Positions 24,284 through 36,900 of a DNA stretch of 64,000 nt are shown here, piece after piece (the stretch's first letter is position 1; every line of letters starts with the position of its first letter). The notes under the pieces were generated by a model that was not told the DNA's origin, ran no database searches, and saw only the letters and a program-made list of their open reading frames with translations. The position numbers were made by a program, and so were the translations under genes. Source of the stretch: Mesodorylaimus sp. YZB2_4 (Eukaryota > Nematoda > Enoplea > Dorylaimida > Dorylaimidae); assembly GCA_030248295.1 (NCBI GenBank), contig JASANH010000838.1:806001-870000 (forward strand), written 5' to 3'.

Positions 24284-25205
24284 CAGTGGCGTAGCCAGGA
24301 TTTTTTTGGGGGGGGGGGGGCTGCCAGAATGAGAAATTTCAAGTCAATGACAGTAATCAGTGAGGTAGCGGATTGCGAGCGCGGCGCGCTCGCCTGACGG
24401 CGCGAAGCGCCCGAGAGGGGGTTAGGTTCGGGGCGGGGGATGTGCCCCCGTTTGGAAATTCAAGTCAGAGTAGCTCTTTCTGGCACCATTTCAGGTCATT
24501 TTCTGGTGTTATGGAGGTTTTTCAGTTTGGCCCCTGCTGACTCCTACTCGTAGATTCAATCCTAAATAAAAAAATACAGACTCATCGACAAACTACTGTA
24601 TCATTTTAACTTCAGCCTCTGATTATATTGCGCGAAATTCGTAATCACGGTATCATCAACAGTTTCTCTCACTTTAAGCAATTTAGAAGTCATCAGAAAC
24701 CATCTTTCTCCAATTTTTAAACAAACAGATAAACCCTCAGACGCATTGTCTTTTGCTGGCTCTCTGACCCCTTTGTCTTTCCATCGCCAGAACTCATGCA
24801 AGAAAGATTGATCAGTGCTATTGATTTCACCAGGCTCCACAAAAACTACACTGACTGCTGATAAACGAAACTGGCTAACTGAAAACCACAGAGCACAAAA
24901 AAAACTGCGCGGCAGCGCCAAGGATTGTGATCCACAATTTTACTTTTCCTCCGTCTTCCCCCCAAGACGGTCAACCAATCAGAAGCGACAAGTCCAGCCG
25001 TGCGACACCTTACCGGGCTACTGGTCAATGAGGAGCATCACGCTTGATAACTATAAGCAGCACTCACGGGACTTTTCAAATTCTCCTGATTCTATGTTGG
25101 TGATCAGTGTCGATGGGAGCACTACAAAGTGTCAAAACGACCTGTACACAAAAATTCTTGCCAGGGGCTGCCTGGCAGCCCCGCAGCCCCTGCTGGCTAC
25201 GCCCC
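24284..25205. mobile_element. Non-autonomous hAT-like DNA transposon
   Basis: The left end reads CAGTGGCGTAGCCAGG, then T and G runs. The right end, reversed, reads CAGGGGCGTAGCCAGC followed by GC-rich palindromic sequence. These are typical ends of hAT-type (ZMYM-associated) elements. A flanking direct repeat TGCAGGG (24277-24283 and 25206-25212; 7 of 8 bases if extended) fits the 8-bp hAT target duplication. The interior has only short frames and no transposase domain. It sits in the DEG/ENaC 4 pseudogene. Confidence 0.75.
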
Positions 25206-26829
25206 TGCAGGGGAATTCGATGCAGAGTTACTCCAATCAGGCGAGATGTCAGTCGTCGAGGGTTCGAATCCTATTACGCTCAGTTCTTTTTGACTTTTAG
25301 AGTAATTCTCATTTTGTTTAACAAGCATTAGTTTCTACACATCGATTACAAATATATATTTCACCTATCTTTTTCTAATAATTTCAAAAATCACAAGTCT
25401 GCTTTTCGTGCTGGGTTCCTCGTCATGTAGACATGAAGACGCGCAGTCCATATTCGTGCACATAGTTTGTCTTGTTTCAAACTATATTCGTGCATATAGT
25501 GTGAAACAAGACAAATCTCCTAAATAAATTACCAATAAATGAATAAAACCATACAAATATAAAACAAACTGGCATTCGCCTTGTGTGAGGCTGTTTTTTC
25601 GAGGTTCGGCATTGTTCAGGTGAGCGCTTACAGTAACCCCAACCCGCACCTTCTCTGTTCACCGTTTGAATCTTACGCCATTTGTGATAAGTGGCTAAAA
25701 ACGACCCTACCTGAGGTAATTTCTGGCACCAGAAATTCCCCGACGCATGTCCTTTAACGTTCGCTCATAGTATTGCTGAAACGTCGCTCTCACTTGGCAC
25801 CTCCGTGAGGATGCTGCTATCGAGTTCTTCATTTTCATCGACAAACCCCGGGTTGGTATCGACTACCAGTACCCCTACTTCACTTCAGTCAGCCCCAATA
25901 CCGCTTTCGACTGAATCATTGACAGTAAATACAGGAGCTGCGATGTCCCCATCAAATAAACAGAATACACCTCATCAGAGCACATCAAGCCTACCGTATG
26001 CTTCCACTTCAGATAGCTCCCGACAAAGCAATGGAGACCCATTGACTTACAGTGAGGCACAAAGGCTGCCTCATACGTCAGTAGACTCCATTATTTCAAA
26101 CTTACGATTACTGTCGACCCCGGAGTCTATTTCGAACTTGACACTGGCACCAATTTCGCTGAAACCGGAAGTATTGACCTCTCAAGAAACGCCACTGGCA
26201 AGCGCATTGATGCCTGCTTCAGGGCCAGATCAGCTTACTGCTGCTTCCCTGAAGATCTGGACTACAGAAACTCAGTCCACGACGGAAGTGCGAGAACCAA
26301 GTAATGGCGCGCAACCGGATCAGTGGCCAGCCAGACATTGGATCAAGACCGCAGGCCAACAACAAACTTGACCACACCCAATCCACCTGTGGTTGTCCCA
26401 CCACCAGCATCAACCAAGCCCACAACGTTACAACCAACAAGAACTCGTGGGTCTGGTCTGCGTGAAAAGCCAACTCAGACTCAACGATATCAACCATCGC
26501 CTTGGACATCTATAGGAAAGAGATAGACGAGCGAGGACGCTTTCGTCTCAATCCCTGGGCGTGTGTGACGAAGTTAATTTGATTTCCCGCTTAATTTATT
26601 GACGATCAACAGTTCTGGCCAATACCAATAACAGTGGTATAGTTCTTGTTCTGGACTGACCTTTCAACCTATCTTGAGATTGTCTGGGCGCATAAGACTG
26701 GTTGAATCCTTTTCTATCCTGTTCGAACAGGTCGCCTTCTCCAGGCCCTGTGCATTTGCCTGTTTTGCATATACCCAAATTATTGGACATACCTGTTTTC
26801 TGGCTAGGCTCGGTGCATTTTCTGAGGGT

Positions 26830-27545
26830 ATATAGGACTTTTTTTTTTCTCTTTATAAAAATTTTCCCTTTTCTCCTTTTCCTTTATTTTTTTTCCCCCA
26901 CAAACCACCCCCCCACCCCAATCCAAAAAAAACTAACTCCCCTATTTTTTTTATAAACCGGCGGGTTTCTTTCTCTCATTTTTTCTTTTCCCCCCCCCCC
27001 CCCACGCCTTTCTTCCTTTTCTCATTTTTTATCTTCCCTCCCTCAATACCAAACAAAAAAAAACCCCCCCCCCCCTCAACCCAATGCTTCAAGAATAATT
27101 CACACAGTACCAATCAATATTAGCTAGCATAAACTTCTAAAACACTAGCACAAAAAAGCCCCAACAAAAAACAAACCCAAAAAACACTTTTTTTAAAATT
27201 TTTAACCAAAACAGTCCCCCCTTTATATTAACCCAACACAACACCAAAAGAGACAAAAACACAAAAAAACAAAAAACAAAGAAAAAAAAAATTCCACACA
27301 AAACCACCCCCAAATTAAAAAAAAGAAAAAGAGAGCACACACAAAAACAAAACCCCCCCCCCCAAAAAAAACACACACCCCCCCAAAAACAAAAAAAAAC
27401 CACCCAAAACAAAAAAGAAAAAAAAAAAAAAAAAAACAAAAAAAAAAATATAAAAAAAAAAAAAAAAAGCACGCAAAAAAAAAAAAAAAAAAAAACAAAA
27501 ACAAAAAAACACAAAAAAAAAAAAAAAAAAAAACAAAAAAAAAAC
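26830..27545. repeat. Extreme low-complexity block (T/C-rich then A/C-rich)
   Basis: The left half is runs of T and C, the right half runs of A broken by single C, with C10-C14 runs between. Nothing else in the window looks like it. It replaces what should be Ser/Thr-rich coding sequence of DEG/ENaC 4, between 26526 and 27579. The alternation suggests either a collapsed or degraded consensus over a hard-to-read repeat, or real simple sequence. Long ORFs called in it (Phe/Lys-rich) are artefacts of composition. Confidence 0.85.
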
Positions 27546-29632
27546 GACCTCAGTAAGACTGCAGATAAGAATCAGAAAATGAAGTCAACAGATTTTTCGA
27601 ATGAGTGGAGGCTTACAGACAGTTCAAACCTAAGCTTTGAAAAATCGGTTCAATCGATTCAACCCGCAAGTATAACGGATCTAGAAAGCTCAACCGCAGA
27701 TTCAAGACCATTCAACACCGCTCCAGCAGATCGCCTATCAGAGGCACCGTGGTCAAAGCACACTACCAATCGTCCAAGAAGTGAGGACGCGGGCACAACA
27801 AATGCAAACAACGATACAAGCAACATCAAGGAATCAGTATCAGTTCAAGAGATCACTGCGTCGTATTCTGGATCATCAAAATCGGATCTAATGCTCAACA
27901 TTAGAAACGAGAGTTTCGCGTACTTCAATGAGTCTTTCACAAAAATTATGGAAAATATCCAAGATGCACTTCTTGAAGTAGGTACCTGCCCAGTTCGCGA
28001 TTTGTATTCGCTGAATCTTATCTTCAACGGAGCCGTGGGCTTGCAGGTCCAGAGCCATCAAATGGCATTGAGTGCCATCACGGAAGATATCATGCCGTAC
28101 CTAGTGGCCTCACTACCACCGGAAATCGCGTCAAAATTGGGATACAATATTTCTGAAGTGTTGATGGGATGCACATAATGGGGTACCCTGCACAGAGAGG
28201 GAAGAGGACGGGACTGTATCCCCTCCTCCTACCCGCCATGGGGTCCGCTGTGAATGCCGATACTTATCGTTCGACATACCAACCAGTATCCTTTTCTAGA
28301 GACTTCCGCTTAAAGGTTGACCCAAACTATGGAAACTGTTACACTTTTAATGCTAACCGCGACTACAGGATGGCATCTCAAGCTGGAAATGGCAAAGGTA
28401 GCAAAGTATTCTTTACTGTACAATTAGAGTGCTCACATTTTTTACTTTTAAACCAGGTCTGACCGTAACATACAGTATTTCGTCAGTGAGAATGAATACA
28501 TGGATTATGTGCAACTAGCTGGCGTGAAGGTGATCGTGCATGAACCAGACTATGCGGTATTTCCCAATAACGACGGATTTAATGCCCCCAGCGGATACCA
28601 GACAATGGCTTCTGTGAAAAAGGTAGGAAGTGACTCTTGGGACTCGCGTTGGACGCAGCGGAAGTTTACTGTGTTGTTAGCAACATGAAAAGAACTCTTG
28701 CAGATGACCAGCCAGTCTCTGAATACAATGAAGAAGCCATGCGTCGAGTCCTCTGCGGAAGTGAGGGCATACAATTACAACGCCACGTATTCTCCCGAGG
28801 TGGAGGCTTTGTAATGTTTTGTGCCGACAGGAGCCGACACGTATAACTGTTCTTATTTCTAGGCATGCATCAGGAGCTGCTACGAAGCTTTTATTATCAG
28901 TCGATGCCAGGTGGTGACCCTAGAATTCCACTACCGCCGAATTCGCAAGCATCGATCCGGAGCTGCTATGTCCTGCAACGTCCGGATCAATCTTGGCTTC
29001 TACTGTACAGTGCTACTTGGCCTTTCATCATGCGTTTTAGGTGACTGCGTCAACATGGCCAATAAAAATGCTAATGACTCTATTTGCAACTGCCCAGGAG
29101 CTTGTCAGTAAGAACACGACACCAAAGTGTAGGTGTTGTTTGGCTTTCACTCGTCATTTCAGGCGGACATGGTTGATTTAACATCATTGACTAATATCAG
29201 ATGGTCTCGTCATCATCTTCAAGTAAATAGCATTGACGCATGTATACGCAGTGACTGCTACAAAATAGCTGTTTAGGGGAGCAATTCTCAAGCGGCAAAC
29301 AGTTCTGTGATCGCCTCTTATCGCGTAGGGTAAGTGCGCCGGACATCAGATTAGTGCTTGATTTCAAACACGTTAAAGTCAAATTTTATAGCAATCAGCT
29401 CGCAAAAATTGGCGTCTATTTCGACGATGTTATCATAGCCAAATACTCAGAAGAAGTTTCATACTCGGTAAGTCAAGAAAATGTCTAGTTTGATTGGATT
29501 ATTCCTTTTTTATTTCAGGTAGAAGATATGCTCTATGATATATCCTCAGTGATTGGACTGCTGCTTGGCGTGTCCGTGTTAAGTGTGTTTGAAGTGGTTC
29601 ACTTATTCCAATGGCTCGTACGAATGGGTTAG

Positions 29633-30995
29633 TACTCGCACAGCTTGTTTCATGCGCATTTTACGAAAAGTCTTTACTTTCCTGGCCCTCTATCAGCACC
29701 CAAGTTCCTGCCTTGTGATGCAAAGTACAGTGTATTTAATTAAGCTGGTATGTTGGTCTGTATTGCTTGTTATTCGTGTACCGAATTAGATGACAGCCGA
29801 CGCGCCTAACGTGACGACGCGTATTCTGATTCTGACTAACCAGATAATTTGGCTCATCGCGTCCACTGCTTTCCAGCTCTCCCATGGGCATAAGTCACAA
29901 CGGTAAAGCTAACTAGCTCCTTACCACGTGCAAATACGTCCAAGTTCCTTTTCAACATCTCACATGGCACCGAAAAAGACATCACTGGCATTTTCATACA
30001 CAGCAAATGACAAAAATACTGCGTGACCACAACTTCAATACATCTAACATACTATCCATCCAATCAATGCACGACTAACCATCGGTTGCCGTCATGACCT
30101 GTAAATGCAGTCTACATCGAAAACTCCCAAGACATCATCACAACACCGCATGGCTGCTCGATATGTGAAGTAAAGCGTAAATAGTGAAACGGTGCCAAAG
30201 AAAGATGAAAGCTAACACTTGATATGCGCATACTCAGGCGTCCCTTTTCGACTGGTCTCTATCCAGTAATAATAATAGTTATGGTCGCCATCCAGGCAAC
30301 GACGCTATTAAGGCAGAAAATTCAGTACACGACACAGTGCTGATAAGAAATGATACGAACACAAAAAAGTGGCACAATAATCCATGAATACAAGTTAGGC
30401 TCGAATGTGTTCACGAGGACATGTTTAGAGAAAAATAATTCCAGACCTAGTTAGGCTAACAGACTGATACGTGCAAAGGCGCAGGCATTGCCCGCTACAT
30501 AAAAGACAATATGACACAGCCAATGTGCGGTGACCATGAACAATAGGTGCTTTCACCAAATACTCGGTCCTTGAATGCGTAAATAAATCGCACTGTCACT
30601 ACCAATTCGTATGGACAAGGCTTCAGCGGTATCGTATCACCAAATAACACGGGTATGGCCACCATCACGTCACAACTGTACAGGTCCAAAAACTGCAGAA
30701 ATGAGAGCAAGGTGGAAAACGACAGTAAAGGAGCACCTGTAGGAAAATAGCAAAAATTATGACACACACCGAAATGCCAGGACGGCAGAGAAAACAGTGT
30801 AGAAAAAAAGAAAGTAAACTCAGGCACGATAGAACAAACAACCTCGAGAGAAGGGACGTTCCACTCAGGCAACGATTCATGCCCACCAAAACAATGATAC
30901 CTTGAAAGAGACTAGCGTACTGTATGGCCTCCAAACAGATCCAGAAAAATATGGATATGTTCGAACGAGAACCGGGCTAAGCTCAAAAATAAACC
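29633..30995. other. Intergenic stretch between DEG/ENaC 4 and E93
   Basis: The E93 3' UTR should lie in the upper part. Two overlapping - strand frames at 30495-30934 are rich in Leu/Phe/Cys and hydrophobic. Neither carries a motif I recognise and no splice model joins them convincingly. Otherwise I see nothing. Confidence 0.45.
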
Positions 30996-33900
30996 TCATT
31001 CATTATTAGCCATCAATTCACTACCTTGCTGCGTATCGGACGCTTTATGGTCGTCATCGGGCTCGCTCGCCGGGTTCTCATTTGGTGCCGAATAAGTTTG
31101 CATCTGTAATCGATGCAGGATATCGCTGGCCAACAACGCTGCTTGAAAACCAGCCTCGTATGCTTTCAATGTGCTGAACTCGCTTTTCTCGTTTGCACCA
31201 CCGCTTTCGGCCGAGGCTCGAGGCTGCTCAGTGGGTGCAGCACCTTCTGGCAGAGGTTCTGCCGAATTGGATATGGTCAGTGCCCAAGGAGACGTTGATG
31301 GTGACGAGGGCACTGAAGCATTGACTGCACCTGATTTCTTCTTCTTCTTCGGGGACGGTTCAGTCGGTGTCATCGATAAATCCAAAGAGGGTGGGGTACC
31401 TGCCAGGGGTATGACCGCGTTGAAAATGTCATTTGTAAAAGGCGATGAGGCCTGTGTTGGTGACGATACTGGTTGGCTGGGACGTTTGGACCGTTTTGAC
31501 TTGGTCGATCGACTCGATTTGGGTTTGGTCGTTGTAGTATTCGCACTTTTCTCGCTGCTGACCAGTTCTGGAACTTTGACTGGCGAGGTCGTTTCTTCTG
31601 ACGGTGGGACAGATGCTGAGGCGGGTGTAGTGCTGGCTTCTCCATTTCCACTGTCGTCCGCCTTCTTTTTCAGGTCTCGTTTCTTTGGCCGTAGCAAATT
31701 CCGCTCTTTGACTTTGTACTCCAGTGTCGAGTGAGGTACTCCGTAGAAGCTGCCAGCTCTATGCACCGACATCTCACCACGTCTAACGGCATGAACGGCT
31801 TCAGCCAACGCGTTTTTGTCGTATTTACGATACTGGCCACGTTTGGGACGTATTTTCTTTGAAGGATCATTAGCATCTTCAGCGTTTGACGATGCACCAC
31901 CTGTCGATACCGACTGAGCCGGTCGATCAATCTTTACCATTGTTGCTGGTGATCTGTCGGCACAAGCTGAAATGGTCTTCGAGTTGGAACCACGACGACG
32001 GGACGATGATTTTTTTCCACTCGAGCTTGTTTTCACTGTCTTTGATACGAGCGAGACTGGCGACGAAACGGGATCGAGGGAAACCCCAGATGATGAACAT
32101 TTCAATTTTAAATTTTCTGTCAATGCGCAGCATACGGCTTCTTGAAGCACAGTCTGAAAATATGAATCTTTTATTAATGACCCTATGTACAAAAGAATGA
32201 ATTCTGTCAAGGCATCGTACGCTGCCCTATCAGCTCTAATTGAGTGGTGCTCCTCCTTGGAGACTGATATGCTAACACTTATTTAGCTGGCCTCGTACAC
32301 AAAGCTGCGAAGCAAGAATAAAATCTTTAATCTGTCTTACCTTCACAGCAGAACTTCCATTCACAATAGGTGAAGAAAATGAGTTTATGTCCGCGCTGAA
32401 AACGTTTCTCGTTGCACCATTGGCCGTTGATGTTCTCCACAATACTTCGACGGCCTGCCTTTTGGCCAACTCAGCCGTCAGTTCAGCTGCACTCGTCGTC
32501 CAACCTCCGTTATAGCTATCTGCGCTGAAAGCATTGGCTTCATTGACGCACGAGGACGAGGAAGATGAAGAAGACACGCTGGCCGAAGAATCTTCAGAGC
32601 TCGTGGTCGTTCTTCCACAGACGGCATCAGCGATCAAAGAAGCGTGTTCTTGTATCAAAGAGCTATCGTCCACTTTCAATTCTTCATTGATCGAGATCGA
32701 ATCGGATGCTTGTTGCGATTTATCGCCTTTACGGCTTGAACTTTTGCCCGACAGATTGGACGCTCCACTTGCACCAGTCACAGACATGGCGGACTGCGAT
32801 TGGTCGTCGTTAGTAGCCTCGAGTTTGTAAATCTTATTTCTTAGCGTTGATCTCGGAATACCATAAACGACTGATGCTCGACGAGTGCCTAGTTTCTTGC
32901 TGCGAATGTCGTCAACTGCAGCCTGCAGCTCAGCCTGGCTATAAGTGCGTTTATTCGTATTTGATGCGGACGAACAATTTGACGATGCATTCGAAGCTGG
33001 GCCTTTGCTACCAGATGTAGGTGATTGGGACTGAGCCGCGGTGGCGGACATTGCTGTGGAGCAGCTAAAACGAGAAATCAGCAGTAAGTAGCCTCAGCAA
33101 AAGGTAAGAGAACGTGGCTGGTCGGTTTGGGAATTATTACCCATTCACCCTTGTGCGCAAACGATGCACTCAAGACCACAAATAAAACTTCCCAAGCTGA
33201 AGAAACATTGCTAACACTAACCTCACTTTTCCAGCTTCACTTGCAGATGACGATCCTAGTCCGCAGTGTCCCGAGGACCCACATTTATTAGACGAAACCG
33301 GCTTCTTGCTTAAGTCCAATGGTTCATCAGGAGTCATTGCAGGCGTGGTCGACGACGCGGTCTGGGCTCCTTGAGTGCTCAAATTCGCAACCAGGTGAGG
33401 AAAGCTAAAGGCCGCATTCACCGAGTACGGTAAAGGCGGCGGTGGCGGCATGGACGAAACGCCCATGGGTAGAGAGGACATCATACTGTACGAAGTAGTA
33501 CTGGTTCCGCCAGCGACCGCAGCTGCGGCCACTTTGCTGTAGTGATTCAATAATTCGTTCAAATACACTTGATCTGAAATAAACAAGTTCATTGATCAAA
33601 TAACTGTGTCCAGACTCCAGAAATGCTCAAATCTGTTTCTTCACCTACATTGCTACAGTTATAATGCAAATAATGATGCACTCTCGCGCAGCTTCAGTCT
33701 CTCTTCCAATATCATGCCCATACAGGTCAATTATCTTGTCCCTGTCCCGACTGCTATACTCGTAGTGCAGAAGACTAACTACTTACTGAGGTCGAAAAAA
33801 GGATATCCCGTTGGCGAAAACATTGATGCTGCCAGACTGCCACTTGAAGTGAAAGGTGATGACGACGATGATTGACCAGCAGAAGATCCAGACCGAAACA

Positions 33901-36900
33901 TGTTCATCGACCCGAACATGTTCCCGTGGCTCGAACCAGCCGTGGAGCCACCACCGTTCACTGATCTCCAATCAATAACATGCTGCAAATGAGACTGCTT
34001 GCTAGTCGACTGCTGGCCAGAACCGGCTGCCAGGTGAGTCGAACCCGTGGACATCGAGGTCGAATTATCAGCAATGCGGTTTGAATTTTTACCCTCGGAA
34101 CTCTCTTTCGCTCGGTCCGAGATCGCACGAAGCTGAAAAAAAGCGGGATGCATATATAATATGTAGAGTAGAGTGGGCCACTCGCGGGACGCTGCTACTG
34201 TAACCGCCAGTGCGCCCATTTTTGGGCGCCTGAAGCGCATTTATCTCGCGGAGACATTTTGTAGACAAGACGACACCAGCCGCGTCATATCCATATACAG
34301 TATCTACTGGGATATTTAACGGAGCCGCAGATACTCTGTAGACAGGCCCTCTATCGACAAACTGGTCAAATCTACAGTACGCCCATTCTCAAAAATACCC
34401 ACCTCTTTCTTCGATCTCGAATGTTGTGACTGAGCGGAAGACGTAGCTGCTTGCACTTTTTTGGCAAGATCTTCCTTTTCAGTGATTTGGGTACAAATAG
34501 CACAACGCTCTTTCGGATCCCAGTCTTGAGGTAATGACGCTTTTTCTGAAAATGAACATTCGTAATAGTTTAGAGCACACACCTTATCGGTCACTTTATG
34601 CACATCAACGCGCGATTGCCGCCCGATTTCTCGAGCTTAACCAACTAAAACACGGCACCGACGGTCGGAATTTTTTCGCTTACTTACAGTACATCTCTCC
34701 ATGACCCGAAACAAACTTGGTTATTTTTAGGCCCGCAGAAAGCGTCTTCATTCAAAATGGAATGCTATCTGAATGTGAACAGTCCGATGGTTTAGGTAGG
34801 AGCCTGGGAACAGGTACCACATAAATCTGTCTACAGTATAGCCTTGCAAAAGGGCAGGTCGTAAAAAAAGTGGAATGCAAAGCGCATAGGATGGAGATCG
34901 AACCGAAACCGAAAGCGTGTCTCGAATTGGACGGTTCTGAGTTTTGCTGGTTTGTATCCAAGCTTGAAAAGCGCAAAATCTTCTTCCGACCATGAAAGAG
35001 CGATTTATGCAAAGAGAGATCGCTGCCGTTACGGCCAGCTGCTAAGTTCGACAAGTTTCGGATAGGTCGGGTGGCGTGGGAGAAACACCATGGCCATACA
35101 AACCGACTACTATCGCCACCTGGTCGACTTCGTTTAAGGTTGGAAATAGGAAAAGTGCTAGCGCACAAAGAAGGCACTTTCGGCTAGTAGTTCAAAGAAA
35201 AGGCCGCTACTCATAATAAACTGATCGCTTTTCAAAAGCTACCTGTACATAAGATACAGTTCGCAGGGGTGCGTAAGCCGCGAACGATAAGAAACGAAAA
35301 GGTGCCAGCGCAAAGCGTCGACCGTATCTATGGACTCGGCTCCTAGACAGTGGCCCACCAAATAAGTTCAGCCGACGATGACGAACCTGCTCGTATGACT
35401 AGCGCCATTTCGAGTAACATAGTGGGCGCCCACTCGACGCTGCACTACATTCTCAAAGAGGAGACTGGCGCCAAGCGAATGAAACAATAGGCTAACAAGC
35501 CCATTTTGTACTTTCGCACCAACCGGCACGATTGGAACACTAATCACAGTAACGATCATATCGCCACTTTCTCACTTCCCTTGCCCCACGATTATGCAAT
35601 AAATTAGGCGCATATTTCGAAACATGCGCAGACGACTTACGTGTTTATAAGATATGTACCTGGTCCCTATTCCCTGATTGAACGTGGGTGCCATTCATAG
35701 GCGCCAGTCAGATCGAATCAGCGCATTCACATGTACGTAATTTTTGTATTTCGTCTCGACGCCATTGACCCGGCGCCGTTTTTTTTACAACTCGAGGCAT
35801 ACAATTTCCAAAAACAGGCACTCCTAGCACGCCTACCTTGGTTGCCGTCTGATGCGGAGGTGGTGGCGCCACAGTTGGACGAATGTGTCGACGGTGCCGA
35901 TAGCAGCAATGGTTCGATGAATGGAGAGATACGCACGGCATTCTGCTGTAAAGGCTGTGCGTGGTGACCATGTCGGTGCAGGTGCTTCTTTCGTCCGACC
36001 AACCGTTCGGCGACATTCTCCAAACCTAAAACCAGCATGTACGTAGACTGTCAAAATATGATGGTGCGATAAGCTGCAGGGGGGCTGAGAGGAACCAGGA
36101 AAAACCACGATGGTGCTCTCTAAACTGAAAGCAAGAAAAGGCCGGATCAGCTAGCAGATAAGACTCGTGACAAATGCGAAAAGCCCACAGCAAAGACGAA
36201 TGTGAATTTTGGTAGCACCCATGTGAGAGTGACGGCCGTACAAGCTGTGTGTGTTAGTGCGTGAACGAAGCGAGTCATGCGAGGTTTAGCTCTGCGATTA
36301 CAGCTGGCGGCTGGGTCAGCTTTGCGGACTGTCAGAATTTAGTTTGATCAACATGTCAGTTTCCAATTTCCAAGGTCGTTTTGTCGAGTTGATTCTGTTT
36401 TTCCGTTTGGCTGCTCACTTTTGCCCGCCGGAGCGTTAGGAAATTCGGGGAGGGAAATTGCCTACTTAGCGAGGGCTCTTCGAGACGCCAATGCCATTAT
36501 GATGGGCGAGAGTGTGTTTGGTCGATAAGAGAACGCCGGAGGATGGTGACAGCCGGTGTTTTCGACAAAGACAAGGCTTTCTTTTCGACGGTCCCTCGGA
36601 GGGCGCGTTTAGGCTAACGCCGATCCAATCGACGCAGCTCGGCTTCATTACCCGTTCGTCGTCTTGGCGATCTCATTGCGCCTGTCCGAGCTGCGAACCG
36701 TTTTCGAGTTGCGCATAGCCGAAAATTTCGCTCGAAGCTGCCTCCTACTCGTCAATAAGCGAGGCGAGAGCATGATTGCGCTTGCTCATTAAAATCCGAG
36801 CCCTTCGGTCACCTGGGCAACGCAGGCGATGGTGGCGGCGGTTTTTCGTTTCTCCGCCCCGGGCCTGTATAATGGCGTCTGCAGGGGTTCCGGCGGCTTC

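Larger units (their letters stand above)
16472..29632 (+). pseudogene. DEG/ENaC subunit 4, decayed and interrupted by transposons
   Basis: Recognisable exons are 16472-16637 and 16778-16989 (N-terminus and TM1, ISWWLITLLSTAK). A Ser/Thr-rich part lies at 25805-26526, with a frame switch near 26340-26370. Further exons lie between 27579 and 29632, ending in the TM2 segment GLLLGVSVLSVFE and a TAG at 29630. Breaks relative to paralogues: about 2 nt missing near 28175 (a TAA appears where others read CVYNG), a 1-nt type shift near 28475 before ENEYMDYVQLAG, and 1 nt missing near 28905 inside the C.C.GDPR motif. I could not find the exon carrying FPAITFCN after TM1. That interval (17-25.7 kb) is filled by transposons. 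At least four independent lesions make a functional product unlikely. Confidence 0.8.

Noticed and set aside
25215-25283. Possible tRNA gene, with GGTTCGAATCC followed by a T run
   Set aside because: The B box is good, but the acceptor and T stems have several mismatches and no A box is found at the right distance. It is at most a tRNA-like relic beside the hAT element.
27137-27536. Long Phe-rich ORFs on the - strand
   Set aside because: They are translations of A/C homopolymer text in the low-complexity block and have no protein character.
30495-30934. Hydrophobic - strand ORFs below E93 as a membrane receptor
   Set aside because: Two overlapping frames compete, neither matches a family, and splice signals give no coherent protein.
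31171-31734. 187-codon + strand ORF opposite E93 exon 7
   Set aside because: It is a shadow of the real exon, which carries a pipsqueak HTH on the - strand.
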